Below are positions 38,640 to 51,430 of a DNA stretch of 64,000 nt, in pieces. The stretch lies in NCBI RefSeq assembly GCF_004193775.1, contig NC_041016.1, positions 41,436,022-41,500,021 of the forward strand, given 5' to 3'. The notes beneath the pieces were generated by a model that was given only the letters and a program-made list of their open reading frames with translations, ran no database searches and was not told the origin of the DNA. The translations under genes and the position numbers were made by a program. How positions within the stretch are numbered: the first letter of the stretch is position 1; each line of letters opens with the position of its first letter. Origin of the DNA: Glycine soja. Lineage: Eukaryota; Streptophyta; Magnoliopsida; Fabales; Fabaceae.

Positions 38640-40877
38640 TAGCTTCATTTTACAAATTGTATCCTCTTTTCAGGATGAATTAGATTGATTAGCATGAATT
38701 ATGATTATATATAGATGTATCCTCTTTCAGGGAATTATTGAAATAGTATATATTGATTAACATGAATTATGATTATATTGATTAGATTGATTATCATGAA
38801 TTATGATTATATATTGATTATCGAAATTGTATCCTCTTCTTCATTTAAAAAAATCCAAAATATACCTAGTATGTGATGCTTATACTAATCTTTAGGAACC
38901 ACACATGGGGTAAAGAATTATGTATAGGCTTAAGTTATGGCAGAAAAAGAAAAACAAGAGACTTAATATAAAAGATTTATAAATATCAGAATATTGTGGT
39001 GAAATTAGTGGAAATATAACAAAATATAAAAGCTTAGGAATGAACGTGTTAAGACAAAAAGTCAGAGTACCACTTATTGATGAAAGATGATAGAATTTCG
39101 CCTTAGATGGTTTGGTCATTTGAGAATAAAGACGAATAAAAGCTCCACTATGAAGATGATCAAAGATGATTTGATACTAATATGCTGGATACCTACTAAA
39201 AAATGTAAGAATCTGTTACATCCGAATTCTCCTTGATACATATTTGATTCAATGTGAGAAATTTTCAGTTTTCTGATCTGTAAATTTTCCAGTTTCTGAA
39301 ATCTGTTACATCCCCTACCAATCCACATCTTCTCTTTACTTATTCCACTAAATACCGAATGTCTGAAGACAGAGCACTAGCTACACCAACTGCCCACACA
39401 TTCTTACACAAGACTATTGTATTACCTTTGTCGGACTGCCTTCTACACGCACGAGATGCCAACCGCCACACATTCAATTTTTTCCTTTATACAGTTTGAT
39501 GCTTTAAAATACGTTATAGCTACTGAGTCACCAACTGCCTCATTTGATGAATTTTTGTTCTATAATAGATTATATATGGAATAAACTTATATGTTCTTAG
39601 AATTTAAGTTTAAAGACCTAACTTAACTCCACAAAACTGGCTTGACAAGTGAGGACTACCCAAGCCATATAAAGACTACATTGGTCCTATATAGCATAGA
39701 GCATAGACAAATGGGAGGTGGACCAATAACAGCACTTTCACACTTGAGAATAAACATCTATAGCATAGAGCATAGACAAATACAAGTAGCCCAATAACGA
39801 ATCTAGCATAGACTTTGATACTATCTTAGAATTTGGACTTATGGCCAAACTCAATTCCACAAAACCAGCTTTTAAGGTGATGATTGCCCCAACCTTTATA
39901 AGGAGTGGACCTTTGGAGCATGGACAAAGGTGAGTAGCCAATAGCAACACCCCCTGATGCCTAAAAATAAACATCTAGAGTGGATACAAATATGGGTGAT
40001 CCAATAACACCCTTTTATGTCTAAGAAAATACATCTAGAGTGTAGATAAGTATGGTTGGCCTAAGAGTGAATCTAGGATAGACTCTGATATTGTTTTAGA
40101 ATTTGAGTATAGGTCTAATATAACCTCCAAAAGCTACCTCATTTTCTGCTTCCAAGTCATTTACGCAAAACCAAAGAGACAACCATGAGTCACATTGGCT
40201 TGTCCTTCCTCTTCCTCATTTCTTTAGCACTTCTCTCTATTGCTAGAGGCCAAGAAAGGGCACCTCATGCTTGATGTGCTTTCTTTAATCACATCAAAAT
40301 CTCAGCTTAGAACAAAGCATAAATACTCTTTCACTTTGCCCAAATTCCTAAAAAATCGTTTCCTTAACTATATATATATGTATCTCACTCTCTTATTTCT
40401 TAGCACTAGTTCTATCTCCCGTTGTTTATGGTTAACAATGTAACTACGATTGTGATAGAGATTGATATCAAATTTGGATGTTTTCACAATTATCATAGAC
40501 ACATGTTTCCAATTTCTTACTAACTACTGAAAATAATAAGATAAATTCAATGTGAAGCAACATCAGATACAAAATAGCAAGTCTATCACAGATACTAACT
40601 ACTGAAAATAATAAGATAAATTCAATTGTGATTGAACTCTGCATTCGAAAACTTGATAGCCACATGTAATAGGTGATGAAATTGGATATTCCATCTTCGT
40701 TCAATGATTTCGAACACACAAGTGTGTGTGCTTATTGATTTAGTCAATGATTTCAATGCTTTTAATGATTTTAATCATTTTCATTTGTCATCTGACTTTG
40801 GTGGCTTTGTGAGACTCACGCATAAAATTTGAGAGAATGAAATGAGTGATGGATTTTGCGGTACTCATTTGCAGATC
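38640..40877. other. Noncoding interior of the mobile element with dispersed repeats
   Basis: At about 39,595-40,140 there are three degenerate versions of a block starting TTAGAATTTGGACTTA and followed by AACTCAATTCCACAAAACC and TTATAAGGAG-like words, a dispersed repeat I remember from legume genomes. At 40,517-40,627 a 36-bp phrase (ACTAACTACTGAAAATAA...) occurs twice, about 76 bp apart. No coding sequence is recognised. Confidence 0.5.
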
Positions 40878-42948
40878 ATGGTTAGGATTAGAGGATTAGG
40901 GCGTGCCTTAGGTCAGGTCACTGGCAGAGGTGTGGGCAGAGGAGATCGTGATGATTCCAATGATGCTCCGCAGCGTTGACGGCCTACAACATCCACACGA
41001 AGGCAGCGAGTCGCTGTGACTGCGGATCACGTCGATGAGCCAGTCATCCCTGCGCCAGATGTTCAGGATGACCTGATGGAGGCACCAGCTACTGTGGAGG
41101 ACATTCCTGCGGACATTCTTGTGGACGCAGGCGCAAAGGCGGTTGAGGATCAGCCTCAGGGATTTCCAGGTGGTCCGAGCGACCCATCCGTGTTGACAGC
41201 GTATGCGGATCACGTTGCTTGCAGCGTATGGACGGGAGAGGTATTTATACTATTTATTTTTAGTTACTTGTAAATTATACTATTAGTTTTCCTTTAAATG
41301 ATAATTTTAACGAATTTTGCGTTCCTTTTATACTTCAATTCAGGAGTGTCCTGAATTGAAGTTATCCTCTCATGGGAGGAAGGTCCACAGTTTAGGCAGG
41401 CCTGTCCCTGCCATTGAGGGACTTATTGCTGGTACAGGACTAAGTCCTCTGATCGCGTGTTCGGTAGACACCGGCGATCGGGGACTTTTGTCCGCGTTTG
41501 TGGAGCGGTGGCACCGGGAGATGTCTAGTTTCCATCTCCCGGTGGGAGAGCTCACCATCACATTGGACGACGTCTCCTCTCTTCTCCATCTTCCCGTTAT
41601 AGGCGACTTACACGCATTTGAGCCCTTGCACGTGGATGATGCGGTTCAGATGCTGGTGGACTTGTTGATGATGTCTCCAGAGTCTGCTAGGGCTGAGATA
41701 GTCCAGTGTCGCGGACCGTACGTACGCCTGCAATGGGTACGTGATATATATTAGAGTCGATGCCAGGCAGGTCATTGGACAGCTGCGACTCGTGCATATC
41801 TTCTTCACCTACTGGGTTGCACTCTGTTTGCTAACAAGAGTGCAACCAATGTCCATGTTGTATACTTGGAGGCCCTTCGTGACCTCAGTATGACAGAGAG
41901 GTACGCTTGGGGAGTGGCTGCTTTGGTTCATATGTACGACCAGCCGAACGATGCATCCATGAGCCACAGTCAATAGCTTGGCGGTTACATCACACTGCTG
42001 CAGGTAACAAATATGTTTTTCATTCATTCAGGCTAAACAATGTTCAACTTTAAATTTTGTTACACTTTCATTATTAATGTTTATAATTTGAATGTTACAT
42101 CTGTAGTGCTGGATTTACGAGCACTTTCCCTCGGTTGCGGAGTCTACCGCTGATCAGGACTACGACGAGGCTTCTCCGCGTGCGTGCAGGTGGATTGCGA
42201 CAAAGAAGATCGTGAAGAGGATTCCGGATTTCGGATGTCTGTTGGATCCCGTATGAGGAGCATCGGGAGGTTCGGGACTTCCACGTCAGATCATGCTATT
42301 CCGGTCTCTTGCGCTGGGGGCCTGTTGCTGTTTATTACCGACCGGAGAGGGTCGTGCGGCAGTTTGGTTACACGCAGACCATTCCTGCTCCTCCTGTCGA
42401 TTCATGGGTCTCGTATGATGATATACACGACAGGTGGATGCACTACGAGGATCATATCGTACTTGCAGGTGAGGTGTGCGTTGTGGCAGGGGCGTGTTCC
42501 AATGACTACATCGACTGGTTCTTCCGCATCTCCCATCCTTTCATGACACCAGGCCACGCATTAGATCCTCTGCCTCATGGTCACGCCCCACAGCCCCGAG
42601 TCGTCCCTTAGGCCCCGCAGATGGATATCCTTTGCGTGCCCGAGCCAGGAGCATCGTCGACATCTGCGGAGGAGCCCAGACATGCAATGGTAAGTAATAC
42701 TAATAATTTACATCATTTACCTCAATATTTGCATAATAATTTGTGTAATTAGTTTGTTTTGTATGTAACAGGATGTTTGTGATGACATTGCTGAGAGGTT
42801 GGAGCGTCATTTGAGTCTAGGGGTGGTCACGCCTGGCTCATCGACACATTAGGTGATCGAAGAATGTCTTAGATTGGCTAGAAGTGTGACACAGGACCAT
42901 CTAGTATACGTTAGGTGTAGACGCAGGCGGCGCACTGATCAGACGTAG
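40878..42948 (+). pseudogene. MAIN-like plant mobile domain (PMD) gene, broken
   Basis: Four exons are visible with GT..AG borders: 40,878-41,240, 41,344-42,003, 42,107-42,689 and 42,772-42,948. The start reads MVRIRGLGRALGQ, typical of soybean MAIN-like (MAINTENANCE OF MERISTEMS-like) proteins. The PMD core shows LKLSSHGRKV, SPLIACSVDTGDRG, FHLPVGELTITLDDV, AYLLHLLGCTLFANKSATNV and, after a frameshift near 42,230, RWGPVAVYYRPERVVRQFGY. It ends in an Arg-rich tail (RCRRRRRTDQT). In-frame stops are at 40,977, 41,752, 41,974, 42,609 and 42,850. The domain is shared by host MAIN/MAIL genes and by transposons; its biochemical role is not settled. Being inside a TIR-bounded element, this is most likely the transposon-borne version. 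Confidence 0.82.
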
Positions 42949-43680
42949 TTTATGTACATATTTTACATTGATATTCCTTGTATATACAGATATTGTATAT
43001 GAACTCATTTCATGAGTATTGTTGGTTTTATTTATTTTCATTACTAATGTTAGTTTTATTTATTTAGATTGTGTATTCCATTTGTGTCTATATACACGCG
43101 TGTTATTAAAATTGTCTAGTTAACTTAGTTTACCAACTAATAAAAAATAATTTAAAATATAACTTTAAATATAATTGAAATAAAGAAGTTGAAAAGGGTG
43201 TAAAAAAAAATAATTAACCAAAAAATGGACATCATTCGTTATCTAAGATCTTATATAACGTACTAATAATTTTAAATTCTCTTATAATTACAATTTTCCC
43301 ACTTATACTAATGATCACGTAAAAAAATGTATTATAAAGTAGTTAGTATTTTAATTTTTTATATAATACTAATTATTTTTTTTATATTCTTTATAATATT
43401 AATAATGATATGATTAATTCTTTATAATATTATCTTTTATGTATTTATTGATTTTTATTAATATGTATAAAATAACCTTAAATAATAATTATAATGGAAC
43501 TGAGTAAGTATTTTAATATTATCTTCTAAACAAATTTATTCTAAAAAAATATATTAAAAATTTAATTATTTATAATAAACCAATATTTATAAATATATTA
43601 TAATTAATAAAATAAAAAATAGATTTAATTATATTATAAATAAATATGCTGTATTTTAAAGTATATTATAATTATTTTTC
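42949..43680. other. AT-rich 3' flank inside the mobile element
   Basis: Very AT-rich, with no gene. It separates the PMD pseudogene from the right palindrome cluster. Confidence 0.5.
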
Positions 43681-43683
43681 CTC

Positions 43684-43787
43684 TTACGGATCAAGGATCA
43701 AGTTGATCCGTAAGAGATTTCCTGATCAACTTGATCTGTAAGTTGATCCGTAAGAGACTTATCAACTTACGGATCAAGTTGATCCGA
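43684..43787. repeat. Right subterminal palindrome cluster
   Basis: Three full or nearly full copies of the palindrome seen at 38,456-38,633 (within 43,687-43,716, 43,721-43,742 and 43,765-43,787) plus half copies such as GTTGATCCGTAAG. The central dinucleotide is AG or AC. The cluster lies 60-165 bp from the right end of the element. Confidence 0.9.
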
Positions 43788-43849
43788 AAAAAGAAAACTA
43801 AGCAAGAACAATTTTACCATTTTTTAAAAATGTTAGATGCACCTAGCAA

Positions 43850-44078
43850 CACTCCTCACTAAACTGAAACAAATGCAGTTTCTCTCTTAGGAGACCCTTC
43901 ATTCACATGTTCGAGGCAAAGCGCTCTCTCACTCCAAAAAAACTCTCTAAATTACAAAATCTCTACAAATCCTCTCAACCGAAACCCTAATTCTAAAGTC
44001 CTAGATTTTACTTTTTTCCCCCTCAATCGAATCGATTTTCCCCTTCCGAAAACCCTAATTCGTTCCTCGCTCTGGAAG
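43850..44078 (+). promoter_or_regulatory. CSN7 proximal promoter and 5' leader with two telo-boxes
   Basis: Only about 230 bp separate the mobile element's right edge from the CSN7 ATG. Two telo-box motifs AAACCCTAA are at 43,982-43,990 and 44,050-44,058, common near the starts of plant housekeeping and translation-related genes. The leader is CT-rich. No clear TATA box is visible. Promoter elements may therefore be TATA-less or lie partly within the transposon end. Confidence 0.6.
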
Positions 44079-47000
44079 ATGGACATCGAGCAGAAGCAAT
44101 CGGAGCTCATCGACCACTTCGTCAAGCGAGCCTCCGCGGCCTCCGACGCCGCCGCACTCGCGTCCGTCCTCGTCGAAGCCACTTCTCACCCTTCTCTCTT
44201 CGCTTTCTCCGAGATTCTCGCTCTCCCCAATCTTCAGGTTCCTCTTTTGTCACTCTCTCGACGTTTCATTCATTTTCCCCCTAATTTTGTTTTATTTTTC
44301 TGATTTCTCTTTCAGTTTGTCGCTGTTATTTTTTGTTTAATTTTTTGTATGGATTTTTCTTTTCATGTAAGAGCGCTGGTTTATTATTGTACAGGGAAGC
44401 CAAAAAGTAATAGTGTTTTCATCGGTTTATGTTTTTTTTTCATAAAATTATTTTACTGCGTTTCCTGTAGTTATGAATGATCCTAGTAGTGTATTTTGGG
44501 TAATGTAAAAAAATGATGGTGATTTATTTATGGTGGTTATTTTTTTTAAATTATATCTTGTTAATTATTTGTTTTGTTAAGGCGTTTTCGGCAGCAAAAT
44601 AAAATTTTGAGGGAATATGAAAGTTTCTAATTTCGACTCGTGATTTCTTCTTGCAGCTTGAAGCTACTGAGAATTCTGCTTATCTTGATATGCTTCGGTT
44701 GTTTGCACATGGAACATGGAGTGATTACAAGAGTAAGCATATGGATTTGCCTTCTTTTTTTTTTAATTTGTTCTCCCTGCATTTTTTCTGGTGGGTATTT
44801 TTGTCTATTAAGATCATGAGATAGAAAGTTGTAATCTTTGTAAGAACGGTAACATGGAAGAGGATGTACATGTATAATGAACCATGAAGTAATGAAGTCT
44901 ACTTCCTTTATTTTTCAATCAATTTATGACTCTTGTTTTTCCTTTTAAAGTATGCCCCCCTCACTTTAGATAAGCTAAATCTTAAGTCTTAAGGTTTTAA
45001 ATTGTGGTTGTGGTTGTGGTTACCGTTTTGCTGTGATCCAAGATGCTGCAAACTAATGTGGCCACGATTACTATTGTGGAGATCCCATAAACCTGTTGTG
45101 TCTGAAATCACAATCACAGTACTGTTTTTTTTTTTTTTGAAATCTTGACATCCTTTATGCATCTCATTGCTATCGTCAACATGAAGGAATGTATGTACAT
45201 GTGGACTTAGAAAGGTATGCATGCCTGCATAGAGGCGTATTTTGCAGTTTGTGATTGCTAACAATTATATTATATATACCGCTAATTTTGAACCCCACTA
45301 AGTGCATATTGTGATATGTGAAGCCTTTCACATATTCACCTCACATTGATTGCCTACTTTGTAATTAGTAGTATCATTAGGGAAGTTTGTAAAGTTATCC
45401 ACATTTCATGATTTGTTATCTTTGCTTTGTGAGTCTGTGTAGGTTAATAGAAATAACATAATGCTGTTTATTAAAAAGTTTGTGGTATCCAGGTAATGCT
45501 GACCGTCTTCCACAATTGATATCTGATCAGATCCTCAAGCTTAAGCAACTTACAGTTCTTACACTGGCTGAGACATACAAGGTATTACTTCTTAATTAAT
45601 GCAGAGTTATTGCCTATCTTCTTTTGGTATTTTTGCTTGACTTGATGGTTGTGGGTTATTACTGATCCATTTTAATTTTTAATCTGAATAACTTGCTTAT
45701 TTTTTATTGGTACAAGTTTGTTATAATTGGAAGTTGATTTCTATTTCTTAGGTGTGTTTCAATCACTTGTTTTAGTTTGGGATTTTGGGTGAGAGATGAA
45801 TTCCTTCTGCTAAAGGATGGTACAAAGACCTGAATTGAGATACCTATAACCTTGCTAAATATTTTTGTTTTTTTTTTTTTCCCTTAGAAAGGGGAAAAAT
45901 ACATGTTGTTTGGGATTAGATTATGTTTTGACTTTGTTTTGGTTTCCACCTGTGGTTGTTTCATGAAATCTTCAATTTGTAGAGACATTGGGCAGCCCTG
46001 CAGCATTCTTGTTAATATTCTTTCTGTTCCTTGTTGTTTTTGATCTTGCTTTGTGCCCACCTTTATGTTCCTTCATTCATATCTCTTTGATAATATTTGT
46101 TTGAGAAAAGGGGAGATATTCCCGTGAGAGTTGCACATCAGGTTAAGGTCTCCTGGGTTTGGCATAATTTGCTTGTGGCACCATCATATTTTTAATTTAA
46201 GTATTGTGTTTGCTATTTAAAAGCAGCCTGTGTTTTTATTCCTTAGTAATTATCATGGTACTTGATAAATTTTCACTTGGTGCCTTCATACCTTAATTTA
46301 TATATTCTATTTGTTTAACTAGTAGCAGCCCCTTTCTTGGCCAGTTGTTTTAGTATTATGCCTCTGCTTTGATACATTTTGCAATGCTTGTATCTTCAAT
46401 GGTGCCTCTTTGTCCCTAGATCTATTATGTGATTAAGTTTTGTTCATGATCTCCATATGGCGTTTTGCCCATGGTTGTTTAAAGCTTTAACTCTTTCTTG
46501 AATATATGTAGGATAATTTCATCCAATTCAACACTTTAATAAATAGTATTTTATACTTTTGTAGAATATAACTGGTTTGTTTGTTCTTTTTTGCTGTTTT
46601 GAGTGTCCTTATCTTTTGACATTGGCAATCATTTTTTTACAAAATCAATTATTTTTCAGGTACTACCCTATGACCAACTGATGCAGGAGTTAGATGTGAC
46701 AAATGTTCGTGAGCTTGAAGATTTTCTAATTAATGAATGCATGTATGCGGTAGGCATCATTCATTCCCTTCCTGAGTGTTTAATGCATTTACTGCTCAAA
46801 ATGTACATTTACACCATCATTATCACTGTTATGATTATTGTTATTGCTATAAAAGAACTCATTGGAAGAGAAGGAAGAGGCGAGCAATAACATCAAATCT
46901 AACATTACTCCTGATAACAGACATGTTTTCTAACTTTTCTTGCTCTCATCAGGGAATAGTTCGAGGAAAGTTGGATCAGTTGCGGCGATGCTTTGAGGTC

Positions 47001-49033
47001 CTAGCTCATTGTCATCTGTTACTTTATTTAATTATGTTTTTGACCCATTTCTAGTTTTGCATTACCTGATCTTTGAGAGTTATTTCAGGTTCAATTTGCA
47101 GCTGGTAGGGACTTGAGGCCTGATCAACTGGGGAATATGATACAGACTCTCTCTAGCTGGTAATTTATCTTTTTTCAAGTAGGGGCTTGACTCTTTGTAG
47201 TCATATGTCTGTTATTATTTAGTAAATCAATTACCAAAGCCTGTAAAAAATTGTGAAATTTCTATGTTTGATGGTAAACATGGTAGTGATACTGGACAAC
47301 TGGAATATCACTGTAACTTGCTTCAATACTTAAAAGTTTTGAATTGTTGTACTATGACCACTTTAGAAAAATACCCTAGTCTGTTTAGCATCCAATCTCC
47401 ATTGAAATTGCTTTAAACTTCATATTGTAACTTGTTGCATTTTTGTATTTTATATATAGTTTTTATTCTTAAATTTGTGTTTGGAAATTCTGTTTCTCTT
47501 GTTTCTATGGTTCAGAATGTCTCCAATTGGTATTGGTATTATTTTTATACAAAGTGCTAACTTTTGGGATGTGATTACTCTTCAAAATACTAAAATTTAA
47601 TTCATGACTGGGAAACATAGGTTGACTACATCAGAAAATCTGCTTGTTTCAATTCAAGAGAAGATAAAGTGGGCTGATGCTATGAGTGAAATTGACAAGA
47701 AGCACAGGAAGGAAGTGGAAGAGAAGGTAGAAGAAGTAAAGAAGTCCATTTTCAAGGTGGGTTGGATTTGTTTTTATACCTTTCTTTTTCACCACATTTT
47801 TTTTCTTAAATACATATGAGAAAGTATCTGATAAAAAATGTTTGCATCTAATTTCATTCTTCTGAATGTGTTGAAATTTTCATTTATCCTTTCGTGTATC
47901 TATGCATGTTTTGGGATTGGTGTGTTCGATTATCTGGTGAATGTATACTGCAAGCTGGAACTCTCATCCCAACACTGTTTTCTAATTTAAAGTGAATATT
48001 ATGCAAATTGCCAACACTATTCTACTGGAGGTTATTATGAAAGAGGAAAACAAGAATTATAGTAGAAAAAATAGTTCCCATTTCTCTGTATTAAGACTTA
48101 AACTTTAACGTCCATTGTGTTGCACAAAGATGAATTGTTTCTTGTCATGCATTAAATTCGAATATAGACTGTTTACCTCTGAATCTGTGGTTTGTCTGAT
48201 AATTTTCCTTGGTATCCCTTTATCTCTATTTGACTATCCTTCTGCTCCTTTATCTAGTCTACCCTCTTTATTATCGTGCTTCTATGGGTTTTATTCCCAC
48301 GTGCTTAAACCTAAGATGAGACCCTACCATTTTTTCAAATCCTATCTTGTCTCTAATGATTGTATTTCTAATCTTATGTAACTGCTTATCCATTGAACAT
48401 TTTAAGTTTTTAGCCATATATAAGCTGCTGTGTGCTGCATTTAACTGAAAGGTTATCATATGTGAGGATTTGGAGTGGTATCAGATAGAAGTATCTGCCT
48501 TAATTATATACACACATAATTGCCTGCTGTTCTTTATGGTTGGAATATATTGGTCGACGTGTCTTACTTACTTCGTGGCAGAAGTTACACACTGTAAGCA
48601 GGCCGACATCGACTTCAGAGGCCATGAGGAGATCTGCTCTGAATCTGGTGGAGTGATGGATTATGAAGAAGATCGAAGCCGTCCAAAGAGGTAATTTGAG
48701 AAAACTTACTCTTAACAGTCAAGTATTTGATCAATTGGCTTAGTCAAGTTTTTGGTTCTTGAGTCTTGACTGGTCCATCTTCAGTGGATAAATATAGGTT
48801 TTACTTGGATTTTGCTGTCACTTTTGTATAACTTCCTATGGCCTTAGTGGCCACATACTTTATTTGTTGTAAGATAATTCAATTTTTCTGCCTTTTGATG
48901 CTGACGTTGTTTGGCATATCTTATTATCAATGGGAACTGAGATTAGATATGACATTAAAAAATCTTATTTCAAGCTAGAATATGATTGGCTTGTGCTTGG
49001 AAAATTTGCAGGAGGCGGCATCCAATTTCTTGA
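44079..49033 (+). CDS. CSN7: COP9 signalosome complex subunit 7 (nine exons)
   Basis: Exons: 44,079-44,237, 44,657-44,732, 45,493-45,581, 46,660-46,749, 46,953-46,997, 47,089-47,159, 47,621-47,756, 48,602-48,690 and 49,012-49,033. All introns are GT..AG and phases fit, giving 777 bases and 258 residues, the usual CSN7 length. The product begins MDIEQKQSELIDHFVKRAS; FAFSEILALPNLQ, LRLFAHGTWSDYK, LKLKQLTVLTLAE, VRELEDFLINECMYAGIVRG and FAAGRDLRPDQLGNM form the PCI domain (about residues 45-165). It is followed by a Lys/Glu-rich helix and the conserved tail VMDYEED..RPKRRRHP. CSN7 is a scaffold subunit of the COP9 signalosome, which removes NEDD8 from cullin-RING ligases and represses photomorphogenesis in darkness (known as FUS5 in Arabidopsis). 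The exon 8 start at 48,602 is the only nearby AG keeping the frame. No break is seen; it should be functional. Confidence 0.96.
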
Positions 49034-49480
49034 AGATTGTAGTAGATAAAGGAGCTCATTGGAGATGGGTTCTTTAGTTGCTTGCCTGACTTTTATTCAT
49101 GGCATCAGCTTTGGCAGACAAGTATATCTCATCGATATTACCCTTGTCTGTCACACCACAAAGCGACATAGGAACAGGGGAAAAAGAGAGGGGGGGGGGC
49201 TGTTAATTTAGGAATTTGATAGTGTTTCTTGAACCATTATTAATCGTCTACTGAGTTGGCAAGAACAAGCTGAGATGGTGGTGCGGCTATTTATTTTGGG
49301 TTGCTGAATATACTGTTTTGTTTTGTATTATGCTATATATGTGCTGCCTCAATTTCATTGCTATACTTTGTATTCCAAAAATTATGTTAGATATGTATTT
49401 CAAGGAAAAATATTGTGACCGCAGTTCCCGACATGAAAAATTCAAATTTAATTTTTGAATGTGAAACAATTGTGACAAAT
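49034..49480 (+). other. CSN7 3' UTR and downstream
   Basis: Noncoding sequence after the stop codon, with a run of nine G at about 49,190-49,198. T-rich and TATATATG words near 49,310-49,340 may serve polyadenylation; no perfect AATAAA is obvious. Confidence 0.5.
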
Positions 49481-51430
49481 TACCATTAACTCTCCTTTCT
49501 TAACTAACGTGCTTGTACATGTGGCATATGGCTGACCTACGTGGCACTCCATATGCTAATTGGTTGCCACGTAATGAATTAGTTTGTTAGTATTAATAGT
49601 TTTTTTTTTTTAGCTAACCATATTGTTACTTTCCAAATTATACCTCATCTTCGTCATGCATTCCTCTGCTACCGCTTCCACTACCTCATAGCTTTGCTGT
49701 AAGCAACCCCCGTCTCTTAACAACACCTCTCAACTCAGTACCAAACCAAAACAAACCCTTTACGCAACATAACAATATTAGATCCCTCCTTTTCTCTTTC
49801 GATCTCTTGGATTTTCTTTCTCCTCTTATTAACCTCCACAACATGGCCATGACGTCACCAAGGACAATAAATATTATTCATTAGATTAATCCATCTTAGT
49901 AGGTTATACCATATATATGCCTTACACCAGATTAAGATTATATTCTTGAACTCTTTCTCTAGCCACATACCATGGTTCATTGATGCTAATCACCACTCTC
50001 CACTGCCATAGGTGATTCTTGGTGGTGTATGATATTGGAACAATTTCTTTTTGCCTCTTCCTCTCTTATGCCTCAACGTATGAATTCACAAGCTTGTTTC
50101 AATTGTCATAAGCATTGATTGAAAAACATGCGTTAGATGAGGAACTCGTGTTAGCATGTCATCAATGTCATTGTGTTTGAGAAACCTTTCCTTTGTCATT
50201 GATGTATGGCCATCACACAACTATCACCTTCGTTCTCCCTCTCATGCGTGTTATTAGAGTCGTTAGAGATCACATCGAGCGTTGTCTAAAACTTATGATG
50301 CCTTCCATATAGCTTTGTTGCAACACTAGCATAAATCTACGTTATTGGTCCCTCTAACAACACAGATCTCGAACTCAAATTAAACATGTGTTTATGCTTT
50401 TAGAGACCAAACCCTCATGATAGAGGTGGGAGGTGCGTCAGAGAAGGTAGGAGGAGGTGGGAATGGCGGTTAAGGGAAAGGGTAAAATGGTGTTTGTTGG
50501 CATCAGGAATATCGCCAACAAGGAGGGAAACCAAGAAAAGAAGGGGAAAAGAGTCATTGATTGTGTTGACAAATAATGGCTAAAATTTTTTCTAGAATAA
50601 GGTTGGAGGAATCTAGTGTGACAAGACCTATAATAGTCAAATTAGTCTAATGGTTAAAATAATTGTCCACAATGGACCACTTATAAGGTGGTCCAACGTA
50701 GACATATAACTAATTCCTCAATCACATATATGCTTCAGAACAAAAATAAAATGTATCTTGACATATAATCAATTCCTCAATGTAGACTTATTAGGTACAT
50801 GCATGACTCGTGAGCTCTCGAGACATAATCTAGAAGGAACAAAATAAAAAACAAGGTCATCCATGAAAGAGAAGAAAGAGGTAAAAGTAACTTCCAACAA
50901 AGTGGTAGTAAGCCCCCACAAAACAATCCAACTGCACATGCATAACTGATAATTGATAATTCAAACACAAACATGACAGAGTCAACCTACATGCATATGG
51001 AATCATCCAAAATGAGTGTGGTTTTGGATTTTGAACCTGCATCTTTTATATCCACAACAAAGGCAACCAATCACAATTTTGGGAGACAGAGTCAAATAGA
51101 GTACCCATTACTTAGTCTGAAGTATTGAATTAAGAATTTAAACAACAAAACAAAAACATCTTATCATCATTCCTTAAAAACTCAAAGTTCCTAAACAAAA
51201 ATAACAATGAAGTAAGCTTCCCCTTCTTCCCACGTTCTTGCCCTTGAAACCTCACCTTGGTCTCACTACTCTTCACATCACAATGTTCGGTGTCCTTGAA
51301 GTGGTGAACCTCATCTCCTCTATCTTCTTCTCTTCAAACAATCACGCCAAATAAAACCCCTTTGACAACGAGTGCTCGTCGCGAAGATAAAAAACCCTAA
51401 CGAAGCGGATGAGTAAAAATAAGACGCACA
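49481..51430. other. Intergenic stretch
   Basis: No protein similarity is recognised. A block near 49,500-49,580 has repeated GTGGCA/CCACGTA words of the kind seen in Mutator-like terminal regions. Nothing else can be assigned. Confidence 0.4.

Larger units (their letters stand above)
38052..43849 (+). mobile_element. Probable Mutator-like element carrying a plant mobile domain gene
   Basis: The left end TTGCTGGTGCACCCAGCA (from 38,055) and the right end, on the other strand TTGCTAGGTGCATCTAACA (from 43,849), are imperfect inverted repeats that stay loosely similar for about 50 bp. The flanks TACTCAGCA and CACTCCTCA agree at 6 of 9 positions, compatible with a worn 9-bp duplication. Both subterminal zones hold the same GATC-centred palindrome, and the interior has a broken MAIN-like gene. 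No MURA transposase is visible. Class and exact borders are inferences; a different TIR superfamily is possible. Confidence 0.55.

Noticed and set aside
40908..42027. Long - strand ORFs opposite the PMD gene
   Set aside because: They are shadows of the GC-richer coding exons on the + strand, which show clear PMD family motifs.
48115..48459. ORFs inside the large seventh intron of CSN7
   Set aside because: They lie between well-supported exons 7 and 8 and match nothing; intronic chance frames.
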